A DNA stretch of 63,430 nt from Bifidobacterium phasiani (GCF_019331775.1 NZ_JAHBBD010000017.1:1-63430), one strand, 5' to 3'. Shown: positions 11,270 to 20,119, counted from the first letter of the stretch. The notes: generated by a model not told the origin, from the sequence alone. Program-made: numbers and translations.

Positions 11270-12487
11270 ATGACTGTTGAAGAACTCGAACATGAGGAGC
11301 CGCAGGCTCAGACCGGTCCGACCCGCCATGCGAAGATCATGCGCGGCGTAGTCACGCCTGTGTTCGGGCTGATCGCCGTGGCGTGCATCGTGCTCGGCGT
11401 GCTGAACGCCACCATCTGGAGGCCCAGCACCGACATCACCGCGAACGCCGAGGTGAGCGGCACCCGGTACATCGTCACCGACCCCGGCGTGCTGGGGCTG
11501 GTCGACGACCGCGTGAGCCTGAGCGTCGACGGCGCGGACGACGCCGTGTCGGTATGCGTGGCCGTCGGGTCGGCGAAGGACGTGACCGGCTGGGTGTCCG
11601 GCAACCCGTACGTGCGCGTCACCGGCATGAGCGACTGGACCGCGCTGTCCACCTCCCGGGCCGCCGCGCAGGGCGAGAGCCTCGCCGGCGAGGGCGACGT
11701 GGCGTTCGCCGACTCGGACATGTGGACCAGCGTGCAGTGCGGCGACGGCGCCGTGAGCGTCGACGTGACCGACGAGGACTCCTCGCAGGTGGCGCTGGTC
11801 GACCTCGGCGCGGACGACGCCGACGCCGACGTCTCGATGCACTGGATCCGCCAGAGCGTCCCCGACTTCGCGATGCCGTTCTACTTCGCCGGCGGCATCT
11901 GCGTGGTGCTGGCGGTGCTGTCCGCCACCGTGTTCGCGATGTCGCCGCAGCGCCGCCGCAAGCGCGCCGCCGTCGCCGGTGCGGCCGGCGGGGCCGATGG
12001 TACCGCCGAGTCCGCCGTCGCCGAGGCCGCCGTCGAGGGTGCCGAGGGCGCCGGAACCGTCGGTGCCGCCGCCGGTGCCGGCACGGCCGCCGTCGCCGCG
12101 GCCCGCCCGCGCCGCCGCCGTCGGCACGCACGTCACGGCGGGGGCCAGGCGACGCCCGCCGCCGAGAGCGCCGAGAGCGCGTCCGAGACACCGGACGAGC
12201 GGGCCGGCACGTCGTCGCCGCTGATCATCGACCCCGCCGCCAGGAACCTGGTCGCCGACCAGGCCGCCCGGTCGGGCGCCCCCGCCGCCGACGAACCCGC
12301 CGACATCTTCGCCGCCGCCGGCGTGACCACGCCCGGCGATTCGCCCGCCGGGACCGATTCGGCGGACGACGTCGCCGAGGCGAGCACCTCGGTGATCTCG
12401 CAGGACGAGCTGGCCGCGTACTTCGCGCGCTTCGCCCAGGAGTCCGCCGAATCCGCCGCCGGCGACGGGACCAAGGAGGAGGAGTGA
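11270..12487 (+). CDS. Two-pass membrane protein of unknown function
   Basis: I do not recognise a named family. The 405-residue protein has membrane helices at about 27-49 and 201-224. These enclose a 150-residue, Asp/Val-rich external domain with two cysteines (Cys96, Cys157) that could pair. The last 180 residues are an Ala/Glu/Gly/Pro-rich, probably disordered cytoplasmic tail after the basic stop-transfer PQRRRKR. The gene is followed after 2 nt by a lipoprotein gene, so the two products probably act together at the envelope. The choice of ATG follows from the adjacent -10; two upstream in-frame ATGs overlap the promoter. Confidence 0.85.
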   Translation: MTVEELEHEEPQAQTGPTRHAKIMRGVVTPVFGLIAVACIVLGVLNATIWRPSTDITANAEVSGTRYIVTDPGVLGLVDDRVSLSVDGADDAVSVCVAVGSAKDVTGWVSGNPYVRVTGMSDWTALSTSRAAAQGESLAGEGDVAFADSDMWTSVQCGDGAVSVDVTDEDSSQVALVDLGADDADADVSMHWIRQSVPDFAMPFYFAGGICVVLAVLSATVFAMSPQRRRKRAAVAGAAGGADGTAESAVAEAAVEGAEGAGTVGAAAGAGTAAVAAARPRRRRRHARHGGGQATPAAESAESASETPDERAGTSSPLIIDPAARNLVADQAARSGAPAADEPADIFAAAGVTTPGDSPAGTDSADDVAEASTSVISQDELAAYFARFAQESAESAAGDGTKEEE

Positions 12488-12489
12488 GC

Positions 12490-13494
12490 ATGCGCACCCG
12501 AGCCACCAGAATCGCCGCCGCCGCACTGGCCGTCGCGCTGGCCTGCGGGCTGGGCGCGTGCGAGGGCCAGGTGCCCGAGCCCCAGGCCGCCGCGTCGAAC
12601 GTGGACGTCCTGCCCGACCTCACCGAGGACCAGGAGCAGCGGATGCGCAGCGCCATCCTCGACGCTTACAACCAGTCGATCGCCGACCTCAGCGCCGACG
12701 GGCTGTCCTCCGTGCTCACCGGGCCGATGCTCGACGTGCACACCAGCAGGATCACGGTCGCCCGGTCGACCGGCGCGATGGACCCGCTGGCCACGATCCC
12801 GGGCGAGATCGAGCAGACGGTGATCCCCACCGATTCGGGGTGGCCGCGGGTCGTGTACTCGATCACCACCACGACCGAGGACCAGCAGTCGATGCGCCTG
12901 CTCGTGTTCACCCAGGACTCGCCGCGGCAGAACTACAAGCTGTGGGGCGTGGTGCGGCTGTTCCCGGGCACGGAGCTGCCCAGCTTCACGATCCCCTCCA
13001 TCGGCTCGTCGATGGGCACCGCGGGCGACGAGGGCCTGGTGGCCACGCCGCAGGAGGCCGTCGAGCGCTACGCCGACGTGCTGCAGAACGGCGCGAACAG
13101 CGAGTACGCCGGCCAGTTCGCCGACGATTCGCTGCGCCAGTACCTGACCACGCTGTCGCAGACCGTCCAGGAGGGCATGGAGCGCAACAACGGCACCCAG
13201 CAGCAGACCTTCACGCCGGTGACCGACACGATCAAGGTGATGCGCTCCAGCGACGGCGGCGACCTCGTCGTCGCGCAGATCAACTCCGACTGGACCAGGG
13301 CCGCGGGCGACGGCCGGCAGTCGCTGCCGGCGTCGGACGCCGAGCAGGCGCTGTTCGGCGACGGCACCGCGACCAGCACGATGCACGTCACCTACGTGAA
13401 CGTCGTGGCGCTGTACATCCCGCCGGCCGATTCCGGCGAGCAGATCGTGGCCGTGGGCGCCGAGCGCCAGCCGATCAGCGTCGAGGCGCTGTAA
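12490..13494 (+). CDS. Lipoprotein of unknown function, partner of the upstream membrane protein
   Basis: The protein has 334 residues with a signal peptide ending in the lipobox LGAC, so it is predicted to be lipid-anchored on the outer face of the membrane. The mature part contains a helical segment (DLTEDQEQRMRSAILDAYN) and two similar alpha/beta halves; it may be a duplicated fold in the NTF2/nuclear-transport-factor style, but I cannot confirm this. The start has a GGAGGAG Shine-Dalgarno inside the end of the preceding gene and a 2-nt gap, so translation is coupled. No enzyme motif is visible. Confidence 0.85.
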   Translation: MRTRATRIAAAALAVALACGLGACEGQVPEPQAAASNVDVLPDLTEDQEQRMRSAILDAYNQSIADLSADGLSSVLTGPMLDVHTSRITVARSTGAMDPLATIPGEIEQTVIPTDSGWPRVVYSITTTTEDQQSMRLLVFTQDSPRQNYKLWGVVRLFPGTELPSFTIPSIGSSMGTAGDEGLVATPQEAVERYADVLQNGANSEYAGQFADDSLRQYLTTLSQTVQEGMERNNGTQQQTFTPVTDTIKVMRSSDGGDLVVAQINSDWTRAAGDGRQSLPASDAEQALFGDGTATSTMHVTYVNVVALYIPPADSGEQIVAVGAERQPISVEAL

Positions 13495-13661
13495 GGCCGC
13501 GGGGGCTGCAGGGCCGCCGGCGCGCCGCAGAGACATGCCCGGTGCGCCCCGACGAGCCCGGCGGAACCGTCGCGCCGGGTTCGGCCTGAGGGAAACCCCG
13601 GCGCGCTGGCGGGGCGGACGGTGTAAGTTGTGAGACAGCATCGAGTCGAATGGGAGGCAAC

Positions 13662-14612
13662 ATGGCAGGTCGTCAGCAGCAGTTCAACCCGGGGGTCTCG
13701 CTCGCCGGGGCGGTGGATCTCGAATCGCTCAAGCACCAGGTCAAGGCCGAGCCGGGGCAGGCGGGCGGTGCGCCCGCGGCGACCGGCTACGTGATCGACA
13801 CCACCGAGGGCACGTTCCAGTCGATGGTGCAGACCTCCGCCACGTTCCCGATCCTGCTGCTGCTGTGGGTGCCGACCGACGACCGCCTGTTCGCGATGGC
13901 CCGGCGCCTCGGCGACGCCGTGAACGCGATGAACGGCCAGCTGCAGCTGTCGCGCATCGACATCGCGGCGAACCCGTCCATCGCCCAGGCGTTCCAGGTG
14001 CAGGGCGCGCCCGCGCTGTTCGCGCTGATCGGCGGCCGCCCGATGCCGGTGCTGCAGGGGCTGCCCTCCGACGCGGAGCTGGACCAGATCGTGGACGAGC
14101 TGCTGCCGCGGATCGTGCAGATCGCGCAGCAGGCCGGCGTCACCGGCACCGCGCCGTACTCCGGCGACCCGCAGGCGCAGGAGGAGACGGAGCCCGCGGT
14201 GCCGCCCGCGCACGAGGAGGCGCACGCGCTGGCGATGCAGGGCGACTACGCCGGCGCCGCCGAGGCGTACGGCAAGGTGCTGGAGGCCGACCCGAACGAC
14301 GCCCTCGCCGCGCGCGAACGCGCCAAGGCGCTGCTGCTCGCCCGCTCCGCGAACGCCGACGTCCGCGAGGTGCGCGCGCTCGCCGCGGCCAGGCCCGACG
14401 ACCTGGACGCGCAGCTCGCCGTCGCCGACGTCGACATGATCGGCGGCCAGATCCAGGACGCGTTCGACCGCCTGCTGGACTACCTGTCGGCCGGGCACCG
14501 CGACCAGACGGAGACGATCCGCGTGCGTCTGCTGGAATACTTCGCGATCCCCGATCCGTCGGACGAGCGGCTCAAGCGCGCCCGGCGCCGTCTGGCCACG
14601 CTGATGTACTGA
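13662..14612 (+). CDS. YbbN/CnoX-like thioredoxin-fold protein with TPR-like tail
   Basis: The 316-residue protein has an N-terminal thioredoxin fold (about 45-165), recognisable from the beta strand FPILLLLWV, the cis-proline region VQGAPALFALIGG and the C-terminal helix. It is followed by tetratricopeptide-like helices (about 190-316). The redox CxxC motif is absent and replaced by VPTDDR, so it cannot act as a dithiol oxidoreductase. YbbN/CnoX relatives act as holdase co-chaperones. The ATG at 13662 is set by GGGAGG 5 nt upstream; a -10-like TAAGTT lies about 40 nt upstream. Confidence 0.85.
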   Translation: MAGRQQQFNPGVSLAGAVDLESLKHQVKAEPGQAGGAPAATGYVIDTTEGTFQSMVQTSATFPILLLLWVPTDDRLFAMARRLGDAVNAMNGQLQLSRIDIAANPSIAQAFQVQGAPALFALIGGRPMPVLQGLPSDAELDQIVDELLPRIVQIAQQAGVTGTAPYSGDPQAQEETEPAVPPAHEEAHALAMQGDYAGAAEAYGKVLEADPNDALAARERAKALLLARSANADVREVRALAAARPDDLDAQLAVADVDMIGGQIQDAFDRLLDYLSAGHRDQTETIRVRLLEYFAIPDPSDERLKRARRRLATLMY

Positions 14613-14816
14613 TGTGCTGATATTTGCACTGATGTTCTGACGCCCCGGAAAGGCGTCCGGACGCCGACCGTCGGCGGACGCAGCCCGGCTTGGCCCGAGC
14701 CTGTCCCGGGGTTGATCCGGGCGTTGGGGGACGGCCGCATGGATGCGCCGGCGCCGGAACCGCGCGCAGGCCGCCGCCCCGGGCGTTGCCGGGCCGCAGC
14801 CGGGCCGCCGACGCGG

Positions 14817-15443
14817 TCAGCGCGCGCCGAAGCGCATGCGGTTGGTGCCGAAGATCTGCTCGAACCTGGGGCCCTGCTCGGCCAGCTCGCGCTCGAACTC
14901 GTCCTGCCACAGCGAGTACGGGTTCGCGGCCAGGCCGTCGTTCGAGAACCGCGGCTGGTCGGTCACCTCGGTGACGCAGAACGATGGGATCATCAGGTTC
15001 GTCACCGGGCCGCTGCGCTCGGCCTCCGCGATGACCAGCGGCGCGTTCGGCCCGCCGAACACGTCGATGCTCCAGCCGTCCTCGCCGATCCACGCCGAGA
15101 AGCGGTTCTTGACGATCACCTCGCCGCCGCGCCTGACGAGCTCCGCCGCGATGCGCGCGTCGATCTCGCGCTCGGCCTCGTAACGGGTGCCGCCCACGGA
15201 CGGGCCCTTGACCGTGACCGACGCCTGACGGAACGCGTCCTGGTGCCGGGCGAGCACGTCGAGCGGGTTGGTGTCGACGGTCATCGGCTCGCGCACCGCG
15301 CGGGTCTGCAGACGGACCCGCAGCGCGTAGTTGCCCGAGTGCACGTAGTAGCTCTGCACGATCAGCGTCGGCGCGTCGCCGTCATCGAGCTGCGACGGCA
15401 TCTCGCGGCAGAAGAACCGACGTTCGTACTCGAAATCATCCAT
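14817..15443 (-). CDS. CYTH-domain (triphosphate tunnel metalloenzyme) protein
   Basis: The 208-residue protein has the CYTH fold signatures: an N-terminal ExExR (EYERR, residues 5-9, usually ExExK), alternating basic strands (LRVRLQTR, ASVTVKGPSVGGTRYEAERE), IVKNRF and the acidic PLVIAEAE. Family members hydrolyse triphosphates such as tripolyphosphate or thiamine triphosphate, or act as class IV adenylate cyclases; the substrate cannot be told here. The Lys-to-Arg change in the signature is conservative. The start is supported by TAGACT 6 nt upstream. Confidence 0.85.
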   Translation of the reverse strand: MDDFEYERRFFCREMPSQLDDGDAPTLIVQSYYVHSGNYALRVRLQTRAVREPMTVDTNPLDVLARHQDAFRQASVTVKGPSVGGTRYEAEREIDARIAAELVRRGGEVIVKNRFSAWIGEDGWSIDVFGGPNAPLVIAEAERSGPVTNLMIPSFCVTEVTDQPRFSNDGLAANPYSLWQDEFERELAEQGPRFEQIFGTNRMRFGAR

Positions 15444-15449
15444 GAACCC

Positions 15450-15455
15450 AGTCTA
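15450..15455 (-). promoter_or_regulatory. -10 element of leaderless CYTH gene
   Basis: TAGACT on the minus strand lies 6 nt before the ATG at 15443. Confidence 0.5.
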
Positions 15456-15625
15456 GTGCGGAAAACCGCGAAATCACGGCAATCTCAGCAGGTGACCACC
15501 ATGTGGACGACCCCGCGGCCCCGCCCCGCGGGTGCCGGCGGCCGGCGTGCGCGCGACCCGTCCGGCGCGCGGCGACGACGCCGTGGCGCGGATAAGTCAA
15601 GCGGGCGTGTAAAGTAGAGGGGCGC

Positions 15626-15698
15626 GGGTCCGTAGCTCAGTGGATAGAGCGTCTGTCTCCGGAACAGAAGGTCGAGGGTTCGAACCCCTTCGGGCCCA
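15626..15698 (+). tRNA. tRNA-Arg (CCG)
   Basis: The 73-nt cloverleaf has a 7-bp acceptor stem (GGGTCCG with CGGGCCC, one G:U), D arm GCTCAGTGGATAGAGC, anticodon loop CTCCGGA between TCTGT and ACAGA, and T loop TTCGAAC. The discriminator is A73 and CCA is not encoded. It reads CGG codons. A TAAAGT -10-like element lies at 15610-15615. Confidence 0.97.
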
Positions 15699-15704
15699 CA
15701 GGGC

Positions 15705-15750
15705 AAGCCCCGCGGCGTGGCCGGTTCGTCCGGCGTCGCCGCGGGGCTTT
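15705..15750 (+). terminator. tRNA-Arg terminator
   Basis: A 13-bp stem (15705-15717 with 15737-15749) has an inner GCCGG/CCGGC stem in the loop and a short TTT tail. Confidence 0.75.
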
Positions 15751-15843
15751 CGCATATCCGCGCACCCGCGCATGCCCGCGCGCCCGCCGCTCCGGCCGGC
15801 CGGACCGGGCCGGGGCGCGCGCCACGGAACACAGGAGGACCGC

Positions 15844-17271
15844 ATGGCCGAACGACACGAGGATCCCGCCGCGGCGACGGACGGCGCCGCGCCCAACGGG
15901 CTGGAACGCAAGATGGGCTCGCGCCACCTGACCATGATCTCGCTGGGCGGCGTGATCGGCACCGGGCTGTTCGTCAGCTCCGGGTACACCATCCACCAGG
16001 CCGGTCCGCTCGGCGCGATCCTCGCGTACGTGGTCGGCTCGCTGCTGGTGTACTTCGTGATGCTCAGCCTCGGCGAGCTCTCCGTGGCGATGCCGTACGC
16101 CGGCAGCTTCCACCTGTACGCCAAGCGGTTCATCGGTCCGGGCACCGCGTTCACGATCGCCGTGCTGTACTGGCTGAACTGGACCGTCGCGCTCGCCTCG
16201 GAGTTCACCGCGGCCGGGCTGCTGATGCAGCGGTGGTTCCCGGACTCGCCCGCGTGGGCGTGGAGCGCGGCGTTCATCGTGGTGGTGTTCGCGCTCAACA
16301 TCCTGTCGGTGCGGCTGTACGGCGAGGCCGAGTTCTGGTTCGCCAGCGTCAAGGTGCTGGCCATCGTCGCCTTCATCGTCGTCGGGCTGCTGGCGGTGTT
16401 CGGCGCGATCCCCATCGCCGGGTACGCGCATGCGCCGCTGTTCGGCAACTACGTGGCCGACGGGCTGTTCCCCAACGGCGTGCTGCCGGTCTTCTCCACG
16501 CTGCTCACCGTGATCTTCGCGTTCTCCGGCACCGAGGTGCTGGGCGTGGCCGCCGGCGAGACGAAGGACCCCGGCACGGCGATCCCCAAGGCCATCCACA
16601 CCAGCGTGCTGCGGCTGGCGATCTTCTTCATCGGCTCGATCGCGGTGATGGCGGCGCTGATCCCCTGGCACGAGTCCGGCGTGGACACCAGCCCGTTCGT
16701 GCTGGTGTTCCAGAGCATCGGCATGCCGTTCGCAGGCGACCTGATGAACTTCGTCGTGCTCACCGCGGTGCTCTCCGCCGCCAACTCGGGGCTGTACGTC
16801 AGCTCGCGCATGGTCTGGTCGCTCGCCAGGGAGCGCATCATCCCGCCGGTCCTGGGCCGGACGAACTTCCACGGCGTGCCGGTGTGGGCGGTGCTGGCCA
16901 GCATGGCGGGCAGCCTGCTGGCGCTGCTGTCGTCGGTGGTGGCGGCCTCGACCGTGTACCTGGCGCTGGTGTCGATGTCCGGCCTGGCGACGCTGGTCGT
17001 CTGGCTGTCGGTGGTCGTGTGCCACCTGCGGTTCCGCAGGGAGTGGGTCGGCGCCGGCCACGACCCCGACGAGCTTGGATACCGGGCGTGGGGCTACCCG
17101 GTCATCCCGTGGATCGCCGTCGCGATGTGCGTGTTCGCGCTGGTGCTGGTCGCCGTCGACCCCTCGCAGCGCACGACGCTGATCGCCCTGATCCCATGCG
17201 TGCTCGCGTGCTACGGCTACTACTACGGGCGGCTGGCGTGGCGCCGGCGCCACGGCGCGGCGGAGGGGTAG
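15844..17271 (+). CDS. Amino-acid permease of the APC superfamily, LysP-like
   Basis: The protein is a proton-coupled amino-acid importer in the plasma membrane with 475 residues and 12 predicted membrane helices. The first helix carries the APC signature ISLGGVIGTGLFVSSG, and SLGELSVAMPYAGSF and FSGTEVLGVAAGETKDP follow. The overall pattern, including VSRMVWSLARE-like and GYRAWGYPV segments, resembles E. coli LysP most closely, so lysine or another basic amino acid is the favoured substrate; aromatic-acid permeases are an alternative. ACAGGAGGA precedes the ATG. It lies just downstream of tRNA-Arg but behind a terminator. Confidence 0.88.
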   Translation: MAERHEDPAAATDGAAPNGLERKMGSRHLTMISLGGVIGTGLFVSSGYTIHQAGPLGAILAYVVGSLLVYFVMLSLGELSVAMPYAGSFHLYAKRFIGPGTAFTIAVLYWLNWTVALASEFTAAGLLMQRWFPDSPAWAWSAAFIVVVFALNILSVRLYGEAEFWFASVKVLAIVAFIVVGLLAVFGAIPIAGYAHAPLFGNYVADGLFPNGVLPVFSTLLTVIFAFSGTEVLGVAAGETKDPGTAIPKAIHTSVLRLAIFFIGSIAVMAALIPWHESGVDTSPFVLVFQSIGMPFAGDLMNFVVLTAVLSAANSGLYVSSRMVWSLARERIIPPVLGRTNFHGVPVWAVLASMAGSLLALLSSVVAASTVYLALVSMSGLATLVVWLSVVVCHLRFRREWVGAGHDPDELGYRAWGYPVIPWIAVAMCVFALVLVAVDPSQRTTLIALIPCVLACYGYYYGRLAWRRRHGAAEG

Positions 17272-17326
17272 CGGCCCTCGCGTCCGGTCCATGGCCATGA
17301 AACACCGCGGCAACACGGAACGGTGC

Positions 17327-17332
17327 TAGGGT
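17327..17332 (+). promoter_or_regulatory. Possible ridA promoter (-10) with nearby TGAAACACCGCG motif
   Basis: TAGGGT could be the -10. The 12-mer TGAAACACCGCG at 17298-17309 just upstream recurs twice upstream of lysA (20079 and 20102), suggesting a shared regulator. Confidence 0.4.
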
Positions 17333-17383
17333 GCTTACGTTCCACGGCCCGCATCGGGCCACCGCAACGAGGAGGACACCGCA

Positions 17384-17773
17384 ATGAACGAGGACATCAA
17401 GGAGATCGCCACCGCATCCGCGCCCGCCGCCCTGGGCGCCTACAGCCAGGCGGTGATGGCCAACGGATTCGTGTTCGTGTCCGGCCAGCTCGGCATCGAC
17501 CCGGTCACCGGCGAGCTGGCGGGCGAAACCGCCGGCGAGCAGGCCGCCCAGGCGCTGAAGAACATCGCGAACATCCTGGGCGCCGCGGGCACCGACATGA
17601 CGCGCGTGGTGCGCGCGACCATCTACCTCAAGCACGTCGATGACTTCGCCGAGGTCAACGCGCGCTACGCCGAGGTGTTCACCGGATCGGTCAAGCCGGC
17701 GCGGTGCGCGTTCGGCGGCAACGACATCCCCAAGGGCGCGCTGGTGGAGATCGACGCGATCGCCGCGGTGTGA
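17384..17773 (+). CDS. ridA: RidA family enamine/imine deaminase
   Basis: RidA hydrolyses reactive 2-aminoacrylate and related enamines made by PLP enzymes such as threonine or serine dehydratase. The 129-residue protein shows the family landmarks GAYSQAV, FVSGQLGIDP, and the active-site arginine in KPARCAF followed by the glutamate in LVEIDAIA. The start is set by AGGAGG 8 nt upstream. It is flanked by a permease and a large palindrome and appears to be monocistronic. Confidence 0.95.
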   Translation: MNEDIKEIATASAPAALGAYSQAVMANGFVFVSGQLGIDPVTGELAGETAGEQAAQALKNIANILGAAGTDMTRVVRATIYLKHVDDFAEVNARYAEVFTGSVKPARCAFGGNDIPKGALVEIDAIAAV

Positions 17774-17810
17774 CGCGCGGCTGCGGCCCACGGAAACCGG
17801 TCGATGCGCC

Positions 17811-18011
17811 GGCATCTCGCCTAGATGTGGCGGATTTCGGGGGTTGCGGACATCCAATTGCGTTAGCTGAGGCAGCCTGGACGGGTGCCGGCGGGTATCG
17901 ATGGCGGTATGACGCCATCGATACCCGGGGCGTCCCGTCCAGGCTGCCTCACGTAGTACAGATAGGTGTCCGCAAGGCGCCGAATCCGCTACAACTAAGC
18001 CGGATCATGCC
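17811..18011. repeat. About 200-nt imperfect palindrome between ridA and argS
   Basis: Nested inverted arms are, from outside in: GGCAT/ATGCC; GCCTAGATGTG with TACAACTAAGC (8 of 11 paired plus one G:U); GCGGATT/AATCCGC; GCGGACA/TGTCCGC (17846-17852, 17967-17973); 15-nt symmetric internal loops; TGAGGCAGCCTGGACGGG with its perfect complement (17868-17885, 17934-17951); and GGGTATCGATGGCG with its perfect complement (17893-17906, 17913-17926). The loop is GTATGA. It is too large for a terminator. It may be a MITE-like inverted repeat or a structured RNA. The rest of this 473-nt gap (17774-18246) shows no gene. Confidence 0.8.
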
Positions 18012-18233
18012 CCAGGGGGCGCGATTCGGCCCGGTTCCGGCTGTCCGTGCCCGGTCGATCCGCGACGGCGGCGATGCGGTCCGATGCGCATGGCGCTTCG
18101 GCCGGTCGCGGCGGGGCCGTCCGGCGCGCAGGTCGGCGCCGCCGGCGGCGCAGGCCGGGGCCGCCCGGCGTCGGCCGCCGGTCTCGCGCGATCCCGCGCC
18201 CGGGGCGACGGCCCGCGCTGTCGGCACGCCCGG

Positions 18234-18239
18234 TATCCT
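18234..18239 (+). promoter_or_regulatory. -10 element of leaderless argS
   Basis: TATCCT lies 7 nt before the ATG at 18247. Confidence 0.5.
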
Positions 18240-18246
18240 TGGAAGA

Positions 18247-20043
18247 ATGAGTCCAGAAGCGCTGAGTGAACTGATTTCCGGGATCGCCCACGACCTTGTC
18301 GCGCAAGGCAAGGCCGGCGATCTGACCGATGACCTGATCCCGCCCGTCGACAAGCTGACCGTGATGCGCCCGAAGGACCGCGCGCACGGCGACTGGGCCT
18401 CGAACATCGCGATGCAGCTGGCCAAGAAGGCCGGCATGAAGCCGCGCGACCTCGCCGAGCCGTTCGCCGAGGCGCTGCGCGGCGCCGACGGCATCGCCGC
18501 CGTGGAGGTGGCCGGCCCCGGCTTCGTCAACATCACGCTCGACTCCGCCTCCGCCGCGGCAGTGGTGGACAAGGTGCTCGCCGAGGGCGCCGCGTTCGGG
18601 CGGAACGACCATCTGGGCGGCGAGACGCTGAACCTCGAGTTCGTCTCCGCCAACCCGACCGGCCCGATCCACATCGGCGGCACCCGCTGGGCGGCCGTCG
18701 GCGACTCGATGGCCCGCGTGCTCGAGGCCAACGGCGCGAAGGTCGTGCGCGAATACTACTTCAACGACCACGGCGAGCAGATCAACCGCTTCGCCAAGTC
18801 CCTCGTCGCCGCCGCGCACGGCGAGGAGTGCCCGGCCGACGGCTACAAGGGCGCCTACATCGACGAGATCGCGCGGCGCGTCATCGACGAGGCCGCGGCC
18901 GACGGCGTGGACGTGCTGGCGCTGCCCCGCGTCGACGGCGGCGTGGACGCCGAGGGCAGGCCGCTGGGCGAGGGCGACTCCGAGCAGCGCGAGGAGTTCC
19001 GCCGCCGCGCGGTGCCGATGATGTTCGCCGAGATCCGCGAGTCGATGCGCAACTTCCGCGTCGCGTTCGACGTGTGGTTCCATGAGAACAGCCTGTACGA
19101 GGACGGCGAGGTCGAGCGCGCGATCGCCGACCTGCGCGAGCGCGGCGACATCTACGAGAAGGACGGCGCCACCTGGTTCGCCTCCACCCGGCACGGCGAC
19201 GACAAGGACCGCGTCATCGTCAAGTCCGACGGCAACTACGCGTACTTCGCCGCGGACATCGCGTACTACCGCAACAAGCGCCACCGCGAGGCGAACCCCG
19301 CGGACGTGGCGATCTACATGCTCGGCGCCGACCACCACGGCTACATCGGCCGTATGATGGCGATGTGCGCCGCCTTCGGCGACGAGCCGGGCGTGAACAT
19401 GCAGATCCTCATCGGCCAGCTGGTCAACGTGGTCAAGGACGGCAAGCCCGTGCGCATGTCGAAGCGCGCCGGCAACGTCGTGACGATCGACGACCTGGTC
19501 GAGGCCGTCGGCGTGGACGCCGCGCGCTATTCGCTGGCCCGAACCGACTACAACACCCCGGTCGACATCGACCTCGACCTGCTGGCCTCGCACACCAACG
19601 AGAACCCGGTGTACTACGTGCAGTACGCGCACGCCCGCGCCTGCAACGTGGACCGCAACGCCGCCGACGCCGCCATCACCTACGAGGGCGCCGACCTGTC
19701 GCTGCTGGACACCGAGGCCGACGGCGAGGTGCTCGCCGCGCTGGCCCAGTGGCCGGCGCTGCTGTCGCTGGCCGGCGACCTGCGCGCCCCGCACCGCGTG
19801 GCCCACTATCTGGAGGACCTCGCGGCGACCTACCACAAGTGGTACAACGTCGAGCGCGTGGTGCCGATGGCGCTGACCGACCCCGAGGAGCGGCAGGACG
19901 ACGCCGCGCGCGAGGCGCTGCGCATCGCCAAGTGCCCCGAGCCGGCCCGTGCGGCCGCGCGTCTGAGGCTCAACGACGCCGTGCGCACGGTGATCGCCTC
20001 GGGCCTCGACCTGCTCGGCGTCACCGCGCCGGAGAAGATGTGA
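18247..20043 (+). CDS. argS: Arginyl-tRNA synthetase
   Basis: This class I synthetase charges tRNA-Arg. It has 598 residues, with the N-terminal Arg-tRNA-synthetase add-on domain (about 1-110), the HIGH-equivalent motif as HIGG in ANPTGPIHIGG, and the KMSKS-equivalent RMSKR in KPVRMSKRAGN. The DALR anticodon-binding domain occupies the C terminus (RAAARLRLNDAVRTVI). It heads the actinobacterial argS-lysA-hom-thrB order. The long upstream open frame is excluded because the promoter sits directly before this ATG. Confidence 0.97.
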   Translation: MSPEALSELISGIAHDLVAQGKAGDLTDDLIPPVDKLTVMRPKDRAHGDWASNIAMQLAKKAGMKPRDLAEPFAEALRGADGIAAVEVAGPGFVNITLDSASAAAVVDKVLAEGAAFGRNDHLGGETLNLEFVSANPTGPIHIGGTRWAAVGDSMARVLEANGAKVVREYYFNDHGEQINRFAKSLVAAAHGEECPADGYKGAYIDEIARRVIDEAAADGVDVLALPRVDGGVDAEGRPLGEGDSEQREEFRRRAVPMMFAEIRESMRNFRVAFDVWFHENSLYEDGEVERAIADLRERGDIYEKDGATWFASTRHGDDKDRVIVKSDGNYAYFAADIAYYRNKRHREANPADVAIYMLGADHHGYIGRMMAMCAAFGDEPGVNMQILIGQLVNVVKDGKPVRMSKRAGNVVTIDDLVEAVGVDAARYSLARTDYNTPVDIDLDLLASHTNENPVYYVQYAHARACNVDRNAADAAITYEGADLSLLDTEADGEVLAALAQWPALLSLAGDLRAPHRVAHYLEDLAATYHKWYNVERVVPMALTDPEERQDDAAREALRIAKCPEPARAAARLRLNDAVRTVIASGLDLLGVTAPEKM

Positions 20044-20077
20044 CGGCCGCACGGCCCCGCATCCCGTCGCGCCGCGC

Positions 20078-20119
20078 GTGAAACACCGCGTGAAACGTCT
20101 GTGAAACACCGCGTGAAAC
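20078..20119. promoter_or_regulatory. Four GTGAAAC repeats upstream of lysA
   Basis: GTGAAAC starts at 20078, 20090, 20101 and 20113, spaced 12, 11 and 12 nt, close to one helical turn, so all sites face one side of the DNA. Two copies sit in the longer 12-mer TGAAACACCGCG also found before ridA. It is a candidate operator for lysA, which starts 167 nt downstream. Confidence 0.5.

Noticed and set aside
13662..14612. Active thioredoxin
   Set aside because: The fold is present but both active-site cysteines are missing, so it was called YbbN-like instead.
17811..18011. Ordinary rho-independent terminator for ridA
   Set aside because: The structure is about 200 nt with several nested arms and no U-tract, much larger than the clear terminators elsewhere in this window (for example 9322-9358 and 59526-59547).
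17704..18246. Upstream extension of the argS frame by about 180 codons
   Set aside because: It runs through the end of ridA and the large palindrome, has no family similarity, and the argS -10 lies directly before 18247.
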